Made by a program: the position numbers and the translations under genes
Assembly (NCBI GenBank): GCA_025267735.1
Contig: CM046301.1
Location: forward strand, 52,471,872-52,535,871
Direction: 5' to 3'
DNA from: Mactra quadrangularis
Lineage: Eukaryota; Mollusca; Bivalvia; Venerida; Mactridae
Length of the DNA stretch: 64,000 nt
Shown here: positions 38,301-53,300 of the stretch, piece by piece
Numbering within the stretch: position 1 is the first letter of the stretch
How the letters are laid out: every line of letters starts with the position of its first letter
The notes under the pieces: model-generated
What the model saw: only the letters and a program-made list of their open reading frames with translations
Database searches by the model: none
What the model was told of the DNA's origin: nothing

Positions 38301-41300
38301 AGAGTAGTGCTTCGTATTTTATTTAAAACAATATAACATTTGTCTATTTTTTTTAACTTTTTCGGGAGGAGGGTGGGATGAAAGGGGGATGAGCCTCTGT
38401 GATGATTTGGGGTTGTCTAAGATGAATATAATAAGGCTAGTACCATATGCTATGTAAATTGTATGTTGTACTATATTGTCATTACTAAACGATAAGAAAT
38501 TTTTGTTTTTGACCCTGACTTCAATTGTCTAGATGTAATGTTGAACTCTAGCACCTAAAACTGTTTCAAACTTAAAATAATGAAGTAAATATCTGCGCTA
38601 TCTATGTGAACTTTGCACTCGAGGAACAAAACAATGTAAAACTAGTTTCTTCAAGTCGCTTTAAACAATTTAAAGAATTTGCAATTTATTGTTTTAATTA
38701 CACGTTTTCTGACACACTGTTTACGTAACAAGCCTGAAATCCACTCTCCATTGTTGTCTTTCCCTCTAAAGGTTGACAAAATGAACAAATTTTACTTCTA
38801 AATTTTCACCTCAAACTGTTTACTAATGTTAAGTCGGACTTCTGGCTGATATTAGATAATTGAGTGAATTAAACCTTAAAATCAACAGATGTCGCCAATG
38901 ATAACAGTCGAGTCAACGTTCATGAGAAGTAAATTGCCTCTTTTCTTTAAAATAATGACCACTGCATGACTAAATACCAGCCAGTGAATGAGCAACCATC
39001 AATTGAGTTGAGGGATATAACTTGTTGCAACTTAATCGAAGATGGCAATCATTACTCTTGATTGCAGGAGGTACTAACTGCCATTTAGTTGGTAATAAAA
39101 GCCATCCTGTACCGTACACCTGCCGTGGTTTCAATCAACAACAAACTAGGGACTGGACACAATGAAATGTGGCGTCAGTGAAGACACTGTATGCTAAAAG
39201 AGGCGAATTTTACCTGATTTAAATTAGACCAACTAGTTACCAAGTAAATTAGACAGTATTTATAAATAAAGGCAATTATTTTTAGTGAAATGCGATATGA
39301 TTCAATACAATACCATCCCAGTTCAATGAATCTAATAACCGTAACGTTGGGTGTTAATTATTTTAACTGCCAGAATTCGTATTGTTCTATGATCATATTA
39401 AAGTAACCTTTAAGCTATTATAACTCACCTTTATCATCGCGAGCGAACACAAACAAACATGTAACTATTGTCTATACGAGAATATAACATGTTGTTGCGG
39501 TCTGTAGTGAAAATATCCGGTGAGAAAATGTTCCTCTACTCATGTAATGACTCTTTCACGTCATGTCGAGGGTTAATGATACAGTTTGAAGTGTTCTTAC
39601 AGCACTTTGATCTGGGTCAAACTATCCTGGAACATTACTTGTGTTCTTGTGGTTTACCATCTAAACAAGTGTACCTGACAATGTCGCTTAGATCATTCTA
39701 ACTTTATCAAGAAATGATCACACCTTTATTCCTTGTGTGTTTTAGACCTGCTTGTTGTGTTAAGGGGTTTTCGAGGCGGATATTAAGACTGAGGGAATTC
39801 TCGTATGAAACATTCTCTGTGTACATCGTCCCGCTCTATGATCGGGTTAAATAGACCAATTCAGTAGTATCACATTAATTATAGGTCTCCATTGTTGACT
39901 GTTGAATACATGGCCGTCCCCTAGATCGTCACCTGTTCTCTTCAATAATGCTTGTAATTCAAACCAAGCCATCGGGACATTTTCATGCATCCAAGTCAAT
40001 GAGAAAACGAGGCAGTGCATTAGACAATGTGAAATTACTTCAGCGACCCTTGATTACCCGTAGTTAACTCTGGAGTCCCGCGCCAAACTTCCCGTTCTTT
40101 TCTGTCAAATAACCCACAAATTGTTCGTCTATTTACTCCATCACGTCTAGCGTTCGTTCTCACGGTCTAAGTGAATTTCATTATTATTTATGTTTACTTT
40201 TAATTGAGCAGAACGTGAAGTCAGTTAGGCTGCTATAGAAACTATTGTTATTGTTTATGATGAACTTGTTAGTGTAATTTATTGGCTATCGTCTGCATCA
40301 TGGTTGTGGTCAAGGACCGGACTGAACGTAGATAAAAGACCGGGATTATTTACGTTTTGTATATCTCTAATTGAATTATAGATCTCACTAGTCTCATTGT
40401 TGCTATAGTGACTCTTTTTAAATAGTTTTTCTTGACACTAACTTGAGTTTTTTTGAATGCATTAAAATGACACTCACGTTGCAGACGACACGATATTCAT
40501 GCCGAACTAGACATTGTGAATAAACACACACCTTGCATTCGATCAAAGTATGATTTATTAATGAAATGAAATGATGGGTAACAGTCTTAAAGGTCGAACT
40601 TGGGCGAACTGGGTGTCGTCTGTTCACAACCTTAGCATCAGTAATGAACCTTATATTTTGTTTTACAGGAAGCCCAAGGGAACGAATTTCACGACTAGCT
40701 GTACAGCGTTCTCTGACTGTAGGACAGGAATGGAAAAATTACATCCATAAGACGAATGAAACTGAACTGGAATACATGTACAGAGTAAAATGTGACGCTG
40801 ATTATTATGACCCTGGTTGTTCTACCTTGTGTAGACCACGTGATGACCAGTTTGGTCACTATACCTGTGACCAAGATGGTCAGATCGTCTGCATAGAAGG
40901 ATGGAAGGGAAATTATTGTGATGAAGGTAAGTTTAGTTATTTGAAGTCTTTAATCTCATTTGCATTAGAGTCTACCATTGCCTCTTTGTAATGGAGCCTT
41001 CTCATGGCCGTTACTTATAAGTGTTGCATTTTAAGTGCAACTTTAATACTTGTGCATGATGCTCACTTCCTTACTCATGACCCTTACTTATGTTCGTTGC
41101 ATTTTAACTGCAACTTACTAGTAGTTGAGGCATAGAGTTAGGAGTCATGATTTGAAAACTTGGTTTACAAAAAACATAGGCTAGTATTAATTCTCACGAT
41201 GGAATGTAAAAACAAACAACAGATACGTGCACTATATATATTGACGCTTAACAAACATACACAAAGTTTAGAATGAAAAATTGGTTTCCTAGGAACCCAT

Positions 41301-44300
41301 TACATAACAGACTAGTTAATTTCCTTGATGGATAGGACATGGAAAGTGTTCAGCGTCAGTACACTGTAGAGATAATGAAACTGTTTCTTTGGTTTCTTTT
41401 ACCTAGGATGTGAACATTTCTTGGGTAACATTAGTATTTCCTCATCCAAATTAAACAGCTGTTTTACCATAGATAACACAACTCCGCCTTAATCTTTATA
41501 CTTAATATAACAACCAAACTAGAATATTAGAAATATGACTAAAGCCATACATATTGAACAAGTCTTGTTTTACATTCATTTTTTTGTTAAAAAACATAGA
41601 ATGTTTACCTAAAGTTTCAATAGAATGCATTTGATTATGTAAACTTATTTAATGATTTAACAAACACAAACAGGGTGTATAAACTGTGTTATTACTTTAA
41701 AACTTGTAATATTTAATGAAGAAATAATACCTGATACAGCGGTTTCCATTGTCTGTTGTCAATGGTCACCTGGAGTGAAAATTAACATGTTAAACTGTGC
41801 CTGGGAGTCTTTGACAACTTATACCCTCTGAGACTACCATGAGAGATCATTTGTATAAGTGTCGTCTGCAAATATTTGTTCGTCTGCTGCATTTATGAAT
41901 TTCTTATAAAATTACTTATAATATGAAATTTGTCAAATATTTTTCTCTATGGAGCAAGATATGCAGGTCGTTGAAAGAATTCCATATTGAACGTAGAGAT
42001 CGCTTGGCCTAGTTTACAAATTTCATGACAAGCTGTTCTCACTACAACACCGGTTGATATCGACTGGAACGACAAAACTTTTCACTGTGTTTACTTTATA
42101 AAATACAAAGATCGATAGAGATCCGTTACATTTGTTTTGTCAGGACTCTGGATTTGTGGCTAGAATTCAATTTATATTTGACCAGAAAATTATACTTCAA
42201 AATGTTCTAATTTAAACCAAACTTGACACGAAGCAAGCGCCGTCACTAATACCAATTTACCAAACAATTCAAATTTTAAACCTTTTCCTAATGAGGCACG
42301 GTAGCCATGCAGTATAATTTTAGCTTCATTCTTTTTGTTACTATATAAAATTTAAGAACATACTCCAAACAACGTAGTTGTATACTACTTTTACGTTTTG
42401 AGTTACTCAAGCGGAAAACTAAATGCATTATATTAAGTATTTAAGACTCATCATTTTTGGCGGGTTAAGTCAGGTGTCTTTTGCTTAGATTTCCCTCTTT
42501 GTAGAAAAAAGAGAAAGAAAAAAGCTCTACAGTTGTGAAATAGCATTGAATGAAATTAGGACGGATGACATAGTTTTATGAACCGCCTGACGGAATATTT
42601 ACAAGGCATATATGATCCGGGGATGACAACAGCTGTCGTTGTAACAAAACGTCAATAAATTTGTCATATCGTTACTCAGTGTTTTTATCTGGACTCATCG
42701 CTCAAACCATTGCAAGATTATTGAGGTCATAATTAAGTACAGAGACTTTCGTACAGTTCTTTTTTATATTAATCTTAACTTTGAACTCCATTGTGAACGT
42801 AAAATCGTAACGCATTTAACACTCCCCCTTCCTTTAAACATTACATGCATTTAAACGTCGTTAATAATTTAAAAAATTATAAATATTAGAAAAGCAACTT
42901 TACTTAGCTTAAATTAGAGATTTCATGAGTTAATGGTTTTCACTTAAAAACCTGCAGCAGAAGACTTTGTATTGAAAATTAACTAAGCAATCTTATAGAG
43001 AGTAGGTATGTAAACATAAACATTTTGTGCTCTGTATAGATGATCAAGAATCCATGGTAACGAACTAGCTATTTGTAGTTTTTGTTGGTAAGTGGATTCT
43101 CACCTGTCATACGCTCGTGCATAAAATGCGGTAACATGCGTTAGTTGCAATACATTAGTTTATACGAAAACCACTGGGAGATAAAATGAGCAGAATGAAA
43201 CATCTCGTGATTTTCTAACTTGACAACACTATTGGGAAATGATTGTAAACAGAAAGCATTGAACTTTTTTTTCAGGAATTATGAAAAATCACTGAATTTT
43301 TTTTTCGGAAATTTCTAAAAGTTTAAAAAAAAAATTGCATGGATTCATCCAAATTAGGTCTCAAAATGATATTTGCTGTACTTTACAATTTTGTACTTTC
43401 TGCGATAAAAGGAAGTCGTCTACGTGCATCAAATTCAAAGAATTATAAAGTTACTCATCGCTTTAAGCTTTAAAACTAAAATAAGTTAAAAATCTTGCAA
43501 GCCTCACTATAAATGTTTCTGGTCTTGTACATTCAATTTACTGATCAAAATATTCTAACACGCGAGTCTCACTTATGCAACTTTTCTAGCGCTTTAAATT
43601 TCATGATAAAAAATTCAAGGACAACTCTTTTAACAAACAAACAAGCAAAGTTTTTTTTTCACCCGAAAAGTTTACACCCTAATACAGAGAGATGATGATC
43701 ATGTTAATGATAAGAACGGCAGCTGTAACTAAGGTTATCTGCACATTTAAATGACGTAATTGACAACCTGAACAATGACTTTGTAAACATGAGCAATTTG
43801 TAGCCTCAAGCAAATTCAACGTAACATACCGATCAACTACAAAAACACTATCTCAAACATCAATGCTCTATGTTTGATTTTGAGCCAACAATATGTTTGT
43901 CTCTGGGGGCAATTTTAGAGCAAATTGGGGGTCATTATCAAATAAAATGTGTAGGAAAGAACAAATAAAACGTCATCTTAAACTAACATTGAGTCAACAT
44001 CTGTTACTTTTCATACATTTTGTTTTTGAATTTATTCGTTCTTGAAATATTTCCACCCTTTTTTCTTATGAACTTTTAGAACACAAAACGTCCTAAAGCT
44101 TTTTGGTCATTCCGGCAATCGACCGAAACTTTTTACAGAAATTGGACAAACACATTGGTTGGTCAAATATTTGACCATTCTTAGTTCAATATTGACCCTA
44201 ATGTTTCATTCTAGCTATATCAATACATTTTATTTGTGGTGAATTGAATATTATCGTACATTGAATTGATGTAACTATTTCAAACCTAATTCAGGAAATA

Positions 44301-47300
44301 GCGAAACGTTTATGTTATGTTTGCTCGTTTTTAACTTTTATTTTGTATTAGTTATTTAACGTGTGTTTGTGTGTTTGTTTGTCTTATTATTTTGACGATT
44401 AAAGTCTTTCTATAATTTGACAAATATGTGCTACTGAGTCATTTTAGTAGAAAAATTCTATTGTCCATGCAAATACAATCGCGAGTCAATTTAACCTGTT
44501 GAACAAATTGGTCGAATCCGACTAAATTCGGCATAATCAGCACGGCATTTACAACTGATAAACTGGTCTCAGTTCAGAACGCTTGATGAAAATTGTCGTT
44601 TTTTCCGCTTCTTAGTGAGCTTTTGTTTCTTTGACAATACATTGTATATATATATATATTCATGTATCTTTTTGTTTCTTTGCAGCCATCTGTGCCGAAG
44701 GTTGTGAGCATGGTTTCTGCAACAAGCCATACGAATGCCTGTAAGTATAGTGTTTGTATAAATATCTATGTACATCTATGCATTATATAAGTCTTAACGT
44801 GTATTTTATGTATGACTTTAGATTGCATCTTATGAACTGTGGTGTAGTTATAACTTAAAAGTGATAAATACCTGCCTTGATTGAATTTACGTACGACAGG
44901 CACATCTGCTTCATATGATGAAATCATATCAAAATAAACACCCGTGTTTCCCGCGTTTTTATCTACCGCCTCCTTTGGTTGGTGTAAGACACGATCATTA
45001 AAATGTAAATTGAAACGTTTATACGTCTTTACAGTACTTCCGCTAGTAGAAATAGTAGATGTTTTTGCATACTCTGGTGGACGGACCGTAACGCCGGGAG
45101 CCTTTTTCACATTGTTGATAAGCAATTGTCAACAAATAACACTAGCTATGTGAATACAAATAAAACGTCAAAGTAAACATACTTGTAGATAACTTTATCA
45201 GTTTAAATTTAACTATACTAAGTGTGACCTTCTTTAAAAATTATGCCCTCAATACATTTAAGGGACATTTAAAGGGGTTCAAAACGTTTACTAAACAAAC
45301 TGACCCTTAGTTTGTTATCTATATCTTTAAAGATTAATTCCCTATTAAAATTGATCGGTTGACTCTTGTTTACTTTTTTAGCCACGCGAGCGGCGAGTCG
45401 GTAATTTTCAAAGCCAACTGATATTTTTCAATGGGATTGTAATTTGTTAAACCCTGAGCACAAAGAAAATTCAGCTTGTTGAACTTTACGAACAGCTGTG
45501 CATCTGAATGTCGCCACGATATCAACAGTTAATGTCTCTACGATAAATCAAAATCTTAATAGGTCTACCAACATCTTTTAAAAAAAAATTCTCTCTCATT
45601 CTTTCCTTTGAGCAAGGCGGGTGTGGAATACACTTTGTGTAAGACCAAGCTAGGGCATTGAAAAAGTTCATACAAGAAATAACAAGGCTTGCAAACTGAG
45701 AGCTTGTTAAACTTAGTTGGATTCTTTGTCCAGGCCCTAAGTTCTATTGTTCACCGACGTAGTGCTATCAAATTTGACATCCTATACATATAAAACGGTG
45801 GTATTTGGTATATACAAACTTTCGTTTGAACAAAGAAAATGGTGTAATGTTTCTAGGCATGTACTATCATTGTAGGTCGTTAAAAGATTGATTGTTTATG
45901 CAAATGAGCTAATGGTTTTAGTTGTTTGTTTGGAGAAATCTAATACAAGGACCGAGGGTGCATAAACACGTGATAAACTCGGGTACTACTCGTATTGAGC
46001 ATGCTTCCATTCTTGAATATGTTAATTCGTTGTATCATTGTATTTTTTTATACATTTCAGTTGTCGACAAGGCTGGGAAGGACCCCTCTGTACACAGTGT
46101 CTGAAATATCCCGGATGTAAGAATGGCACGTGCTCTCAGCCGTATGAATGTATCTGTGACGAAGGATGGGGCGGATTGTACTGTAATCTAGGTATGTTTA
46201 CATGTATAGCAATTAATAAAGTCAAGAAATTATTCTATAGAAAACAATAATAAAATACATGAAAGAATAAACACGGATTGATAGAAGCTTAACACCTTTG
46301 TATGACGTTTAGTTAACTAAAGTCTCCACGGATTGTTTGGCTATAAAAAGTTGTATGTTTCAACTATATAATGCATATTTGATTAGATTTGATCATGTGT
46401 AAAATCCCAAATGAACAATATGGTGATAATATTCTACCCTTATTACTTGGTTAAAGTCTAGAAATAATCAATATTAATACTGGTTTGTAGATGATTCCAT
46501 ATTTAGTCTTCAACTCAACTGTTCCGTTGAATATTCACAGACGTTTCAATTATTTATTAGGATAAAACCCATGTCCATCCGGTCTTCAACACTAAACCGA
46601 GCTGGATATACTTTCAATTTATATTTATTGTTAAAGTCAATACGATTAATCAATAATATAAATTACAATGTGGATTATTTCTTTCTCATCTATAACCATG
46701 ACATACGCTTTAAGTAATTTGAATTAAAGTTCACAAATATTGACATTTGTTTAGTTTAAGGCCACAGTTGTTGGTTAAGACAGTCTTGGACATTTGTCTG
46801 AACTGTTTGGTAAAATATCGACCAAAACTGCTAGCAAATTCGATTGGAATGGAAGACCAGACCATATTCTATGTAGAAAATCAATTTGTTGAGCAAATAG
46901 CTATCACTTGTTCACGTCTATCACATTAAATATGCAAATTAAAAATACCACGTGCGATAGACTATGAAATGCATTGTCACGATTCGCCCTGTATTTCATA
47001 GACTGTTATATATTCATTGAAAAAGATAATTCAATGGAATTAGAATGATAACAAGTTTAGGTAACACATGTGACCATTATAGTCTATGTATGCTAAACCA
47101 ATATTATATATGATAATCTATTTACCTGTAAATAATATTTTTATTGGTTGAACCTAAAACGTGAGCTTGCATTTACTGACTCATGTCAGTGTTTATAATC
47201 CCTCCGTTCAACTAAGTGCAGACAGCCATTTTAATTTTGTATTATTATGTTGCGTACTTAACTATTTCTACTAAAACAAAAATAATTTAAGTCTTTAATA

Positions 47301-50300
47301 TCTTCTACTTTCAGACTTGAATTACTGTACACATTATTCTCCCTGTCAAAATGGCGGCGTTTGTCAGAACACCGGAAGCGGAAGTTACACCTGTTCATGT
47401 CCCGAAGGTTACTCTGGGACAACTTGTGAACGGGAGATCGATGACTGCCAGAACAGACCATGTCTGAATGGCGGTTCATGTGTTGATATTGGACAAAGCT
47501 TTTCCTGTCGATGTCCAATAGGGTTCCAGGGTAAACGCTGTGACGTAGTTGCTGAGAGCTGTGAGAAGAATCCATGTAAAAATGGCGCCACATGTGTTGA
47601 GGGCTTAGGTTCCTATACATGCCAATGTAAAACTGGGTTCACTGGAAGGAACTGTGATCACGAAATATATGAGTGTGATCCAAACCCATGTCAGAACAGT
47701 AAGTACTTAGTCTCCCTAACATTTTCTTTACTTAACTTCTTTGGAAACTTGACTCAAATTATATAAACAGTCTTTTAGAAAATGTGACTTGATGCTAAAT
47801 GTATAATACAACTAGAAGATGAAACTGCTTGGTTTATAAGCAGAATGTGAAGTATTCTGTTACGTCTAACTGAGATTAACTAATTCCTCAACTACATTTC
47901 AATGGGAAAAGTTAATTATATGAACATATAAAACATATGCGATGTAGACAAATGGGTGTATATAGTGGAACCAATATAGGTAGTCAACGTTAAAACAAGT
48001 CTTTTTATTCTGATAGTGTATACACTTTTACATTCCTGAGGAAAAATGTCAGTTAATACTTAAGTATTGTATCAAACAAATTACTAATTATTTAGATAAT
48101 TACTTAAAAAAAAAACACTTCCAAAATGTCTGGGGCATGTGTATTGCTTGCAGCTTTACTGCAAGTTCAACTCAGCACAGAAATTGAAATACTCTTACCA
48201 TTCATAATATAAGAAATAGTAATCATAAGAAATTCATAATAAATCAGTAACTGTTATAAGGAACTGGGTTGGGTGTATGGTTTAAAACAATTTCATACTC
48301 ATAAGGTATACACAAAGAGATGAATTTGATAATCGTGTATTGCTAGATCAAATGTGAGTCCTACATTTCATAATAAAATACTGTTCTGTTCATTGAATGT
48401 ATACTCGCATGGGCCTACGTATACGCACATGAACCACTGTCATTTGGTACAATATATTTATCAACAATGATCAAACATTACTAACCATGTTTAGATATAT
48501 CATATAATACAAATCATTGATTGTTAACAACGTGGTAATAATTGTATTACTGTAAACATATTACCAGGTGATCACACATTTCTTGTATCGTGAAAATTGA
48601 CTCATTATAACTGACCACGTCTATGACGAGAATGGTCAAAATGTGATTTCAGTAAACACACTTCATTATCGATATTCATTTTTGTTTGCCTTTCATCGGC
48701 ACCAAACAGTGAATATAAACATAACAGAAATTTGTTTGGAGGTTCCGACCAATGAATCAATATAACAATTGTATGTAAATGGTCAATCGAGAAAGTATTG
48801 TTAAAGATTAGGTCTAAATTTTCACATGTTTAATCTATTGATTTTGGCAATGTATCTAAACACAATAGCATATCCTTTAAAGGTAAAAAGCTTATCCCTG
48901 TTGTACAATGAATGTTAAATGAAGTGACCAGTTCTTGTTTAGTTAAGTTACATTATAATCAGATTTAGTGTTTTAATAATACTTATTAAAATATACATGA
49001 ATTAAAGGACTGTCGGGGTCATTTTATGAATTAAACTTCTGCTACGATAGTAGACAAAGCTAACATTACAACTTGTCTTTAACGTTGTGTCTTGTATTTT
49101 CATAATGGCTACCACAGATTCAAGTTTTCCTTTCAAAATTAGCTTTCATCATTTAATCTTTATATTATAAAATGAGATATTTACATCACTTAGAAACACT
49201 AAACGATCTTAGATCGATTTTATGACATTATAAATGCACAATGAAAAGTAAAATGGCACAAATAAATGTATTATTAATCAGCTCTGTAGGCCTTTTTACG
49301 ATTTACTAGATTGTTTAATGGTACTCCTTTCATTTAATGGGATGCTGCTCAGCTTATACGAATGATTTATTCTACGAATGCATGCAATGACATTGTGTGC
49401 TATTTTTATTGTTTGTCCAGCGCTCTTCACGCCCTGTACGTTAATGGCGGACAATCGTTTTTTTTCTCACCGTATTTCCGTTTGTTTCTATCGATAATAA
49501 TGATTTTGCGCAATTGATGAGGATATAATTGTGTTTAAGTGGAATAAATCGTGGATTATTTAATCAATATCACTCTATAATAATTCCATGAAACTACCTT
49601 ACAAATGAATAGTAGCTATACAAAACATTTCCTTGAAAACTAGCAATCATGTGTGTAATTTGTTTAAAACTTAGTGATAACCTGCCACCACCAAGTCACA
49701 TGTTCAGAAATACTGTCAACTGTAATGCTCTTACACGCAGTTTACAAATGTATTTACGATAGTTAAAACCCTATGCATGTATAATTTAACCGTATGAACC
49801 CTTCATTTGTCGTGTGCATTGACAACTACCTCTAGGTATATACCGACAACAGCTTTAAACTACAAGCTGACACCAAAAAACCCGCAAGCGGATCTGTTCA
49901 ATATCAACTTTGTGGCAGCGAGTACGAACGAAAATGTAGTACATTTTATTTTCCCCTATATACTCTGTGTTCTTCGAAACTGCCGTATTTGTCTACGTCA
50001 ATTTCATTATTTACCTCAATACGCATGCGTAGCGTATCACTCCGCGTTGGAAAAACGAGTACGGAAAACGATTATTGCGAAACACTTTACAATGTAAGCT
50101 GTATTGATTAATTAAGATCTGCAGGTTCATTTAACAACTTATATACTTGTATTGATATTGAATCAACTCAGCCAGTCTTCTGTTTTATAATATGACACTT
50201 TCAATAGGTTTCCGTGAAACACCTGCCTTGATTGATCACCTTTTATTGAGGCAATATAAAATTGTGTCTAATTTCATTACATTTATTATACGATATTATA

Positions 50301-53300
50301 ACTGATCAGTTTTGGACATGCTAAGTTATTGATACACAAACAAAACATTTTAATGGCAAAACAACATTTAATGGTAGTACATGATACAAGCTTCTGTTAT
50401 TACAAATCTTGATTCTAAATTAACAAAATTACAAAGTGTTTATCTGTCAAACTGAAATTTCGATCGATCAGTTTTGTATACGCCCAAAAATTATTCCTAA
50501 ATTTGACCCTAAAATATTTTACAAAGAACGGTTACTTGCGCACTGAAACATTGTATAACGCAATGACAAATGCTTTTATGTCAGGAAAAGTATACCATTT
50601 ATCAGAGACGTGGGGGATATTGACATAAAACACAAAATAAAAATTCTGTTTGAAACATTTTCATTAACTTAAGAATGTTTCGTTATATGTAAACATATAT
50701 TGCTTTCTAATATTCCATTTAGTCCACCTTATTAAAATTACTTCTTAATCATTTGTATGCTTAAAGTCGTGTGTGAAAGTACAAACATAATTTGATAAGA
50801 CACCCATATAGTCAATACTGTATCATTTGCACTATCAATGTATCAATATTGAGCTCCAACATTCTGTTATGTTCTAAGCAGAATGCATTTATCCCAACTT
50901 TTAATTCGATATTTTTCATTTATTTCAGATGGCCGGTGTATTGATGAAGTCAATGGATTTAAATGTGTCTGTGAACACGGTTTCACAGGTCCATATTGCG
51001 AAATCAACGTCGATGATTGTTCACCTAATCCATGCAAAAATGAAGGCTACTGTATTGATAAAGTGAATGATTTTGAATGTCGTTGTATTGCTGGATTCGT
51101 CGGAGAGCTTTGTGAAACTAACGTGGATGACTGCAAATTAAGGCCATGTGCCAATGGAGCTTCATGTCGGGATTTAGTGAATGATTTTGAATGTACATGT
51201 CGTCCAGGATTCACTGGAAAGTTCTGTACGGAGGATATCGATGAATGCGAAAGTAGTCCTTGCAGGAATGGTGCAACATGTAAACAAAAAGTGGATGATT
51301 ATCATTGTGAATGTCCTCCTGGATTTACTGGAAAGAATTGTCAATATTTCCCTGGACAAGTTGTGACTGCATTTACTAACACAGTATCACCTGGAGTTAG
51401 TGATACCACTACTGTTAAAGATGGTGAATTAAATAACAGACCTAATGTTACTATCACTGAAAGACAAGATGGTGGTGATGAGGAGTTCACAACTACACAA
51501 TTACTGTTAATTGTTTGCTTAGGTGTAGGAATTCCACTTTTAATTATAATTATTGTAGTGACTATTTTATTGTGTAGAAAGAGACAAATGCCACAAACTT
51601 CTAAGGAAGAAGAAGAAAACGTGCAAAATTCCATCAACAATAAACTAAGAGAGTCGAAAATATTTACAACTCTCCCCCAAAGTAGTTCTACCATTTCCAA
51701 TTTAACCAATAAGATACCAAACGAAGATATAGACTTTAATACATTGAAATCATTCAGAAACGCTACTAGACCTAATTCACAAATTTATATTGGTGATAAA
51801 CCAATTAATAATAAACAATTATTTTATACATCAGACTTAAAAGTGCATTCTAAACACAGAGACTATGACAAAACTACAAAGTGTTTGGACAAAGAAAAAG
51901 TTTCAATAGATCCTTCAAACTTAGATGTCAGGTAAGAATAAAGTTTCATTTTTCATGAATTCACTTACAGATATAATTATTTATTAATTACCTCTTATTA
52001 AGAACCTCTTAAATAGTTTTATATCATGTCTGGTTTAAAGTGTTTCACTTTTTTCGTCTTACATCTTCTGGAGGATTTTTGTTACAAGTTAACATGTCAG
52101 AGACTTAATGAACAAATGTTTCTATGTTAGATATTTCCTTTACATGCCAAGTTACTATTCTGTGATCTGTATTCAAACACTATTTGAGTCTATTTGTGTG
52201 TTTCCAATAACACCATTCTCACTAAAAGCAAATCTGTGTCTCTCCAACTTCTCTGTCTGTCAGTCAGTCAACTTAGATTTCTCTAGCTAGACTTTTCTCC
52301 CTGCTCACTCTCTCTTTTCATTAGGCTTCTCGTATTGTGAGTGAGTACACTCTTCATCTGATTTCATGTTTGTAGAGAGTACATGGCGTATATATCAGTT
52401 GTATGTAGCCTGTCAAGATTGTTAGTGGATTTGACACAAGAATGTGAATACTTCTGTTAATACATGTTCTAGAAGGACGATGTTCCACATTCATGATTTC
52501 CAGCTTCGCCATACTTTACATTCTGTTTGTAAAATCCTCTTGTATTTGTTGATTAATTTCCCAGCATGCCCAGTTGATTCTCTCACAGCCTAAATGGCTT
52601 ATAAATATTGTTAGGTATATAAAAGCATGAAAAGAAAGATAACAAAGGTAGAGTTAATGTTTGATGTAAAATAGATCAAGTCGTCTACATGTTTTCCTCA
52701 TTATAACATAAGAGTTTATATTGGACCATATATCATGCAGTGAATGTTATGATAACTTTTTATAAAGGAGTTTAATATAAAAGCCAATAAAGTAGTAGAA
52801 CAAGAACCAATATTTTTTCTTGAGATAGTTGGCACTTCAGCACACTTAATATATGTCTTGACATCCATTTGATGGGTTTATTTTGCATCAAGTTTTATAC
52901 TCTTGAGAACTTCATTGCAAATACTGTAACAAAATGTCTTGGAGTCTTAGCATGAAACCAAATTGCTTGCAATTTGTTTCTATTACTCTTTGAGGCAATG
53001 TCAAAACTCTTTAGAGTTTATATACAATGTATTCAAGTTGTGGATCCCATTGAGTATATTAATAAAAAACAAGAATACAAAGTGAATCAGGGGGACTGTA
53101 CTTAATTTGATTACCAGTTACAAAGAAGATATGGAGGAAATCTCAATATAACAAGCATTTGTCTTTTACGTTATCACTAATTAAACACTTAGAATATGTA
53201 GTGTTTTCCTCGTAAATTCAGATTTCTCTGGTAAAACCAGCCTTTCATACAAATGTTGTTACTCTAATTGTTACTGGAATTTTGTTCTAAGTGACATGTA

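Noticed and set aside
11179..41198. CSL/Su(H)-type sites (YGTGRGAA) at 11179, 16703, 35978, 40157 and 41191
   Set aside because: Their number is about what chance predicts for this consensus in 64 kb, and none lies in the proximal Delta promoter.
47258..47620. 120-codon minus-strand frame
   Set aside because: Lies antisense over Delta exon 7 and is a shadow of the EGF-coding sequence.
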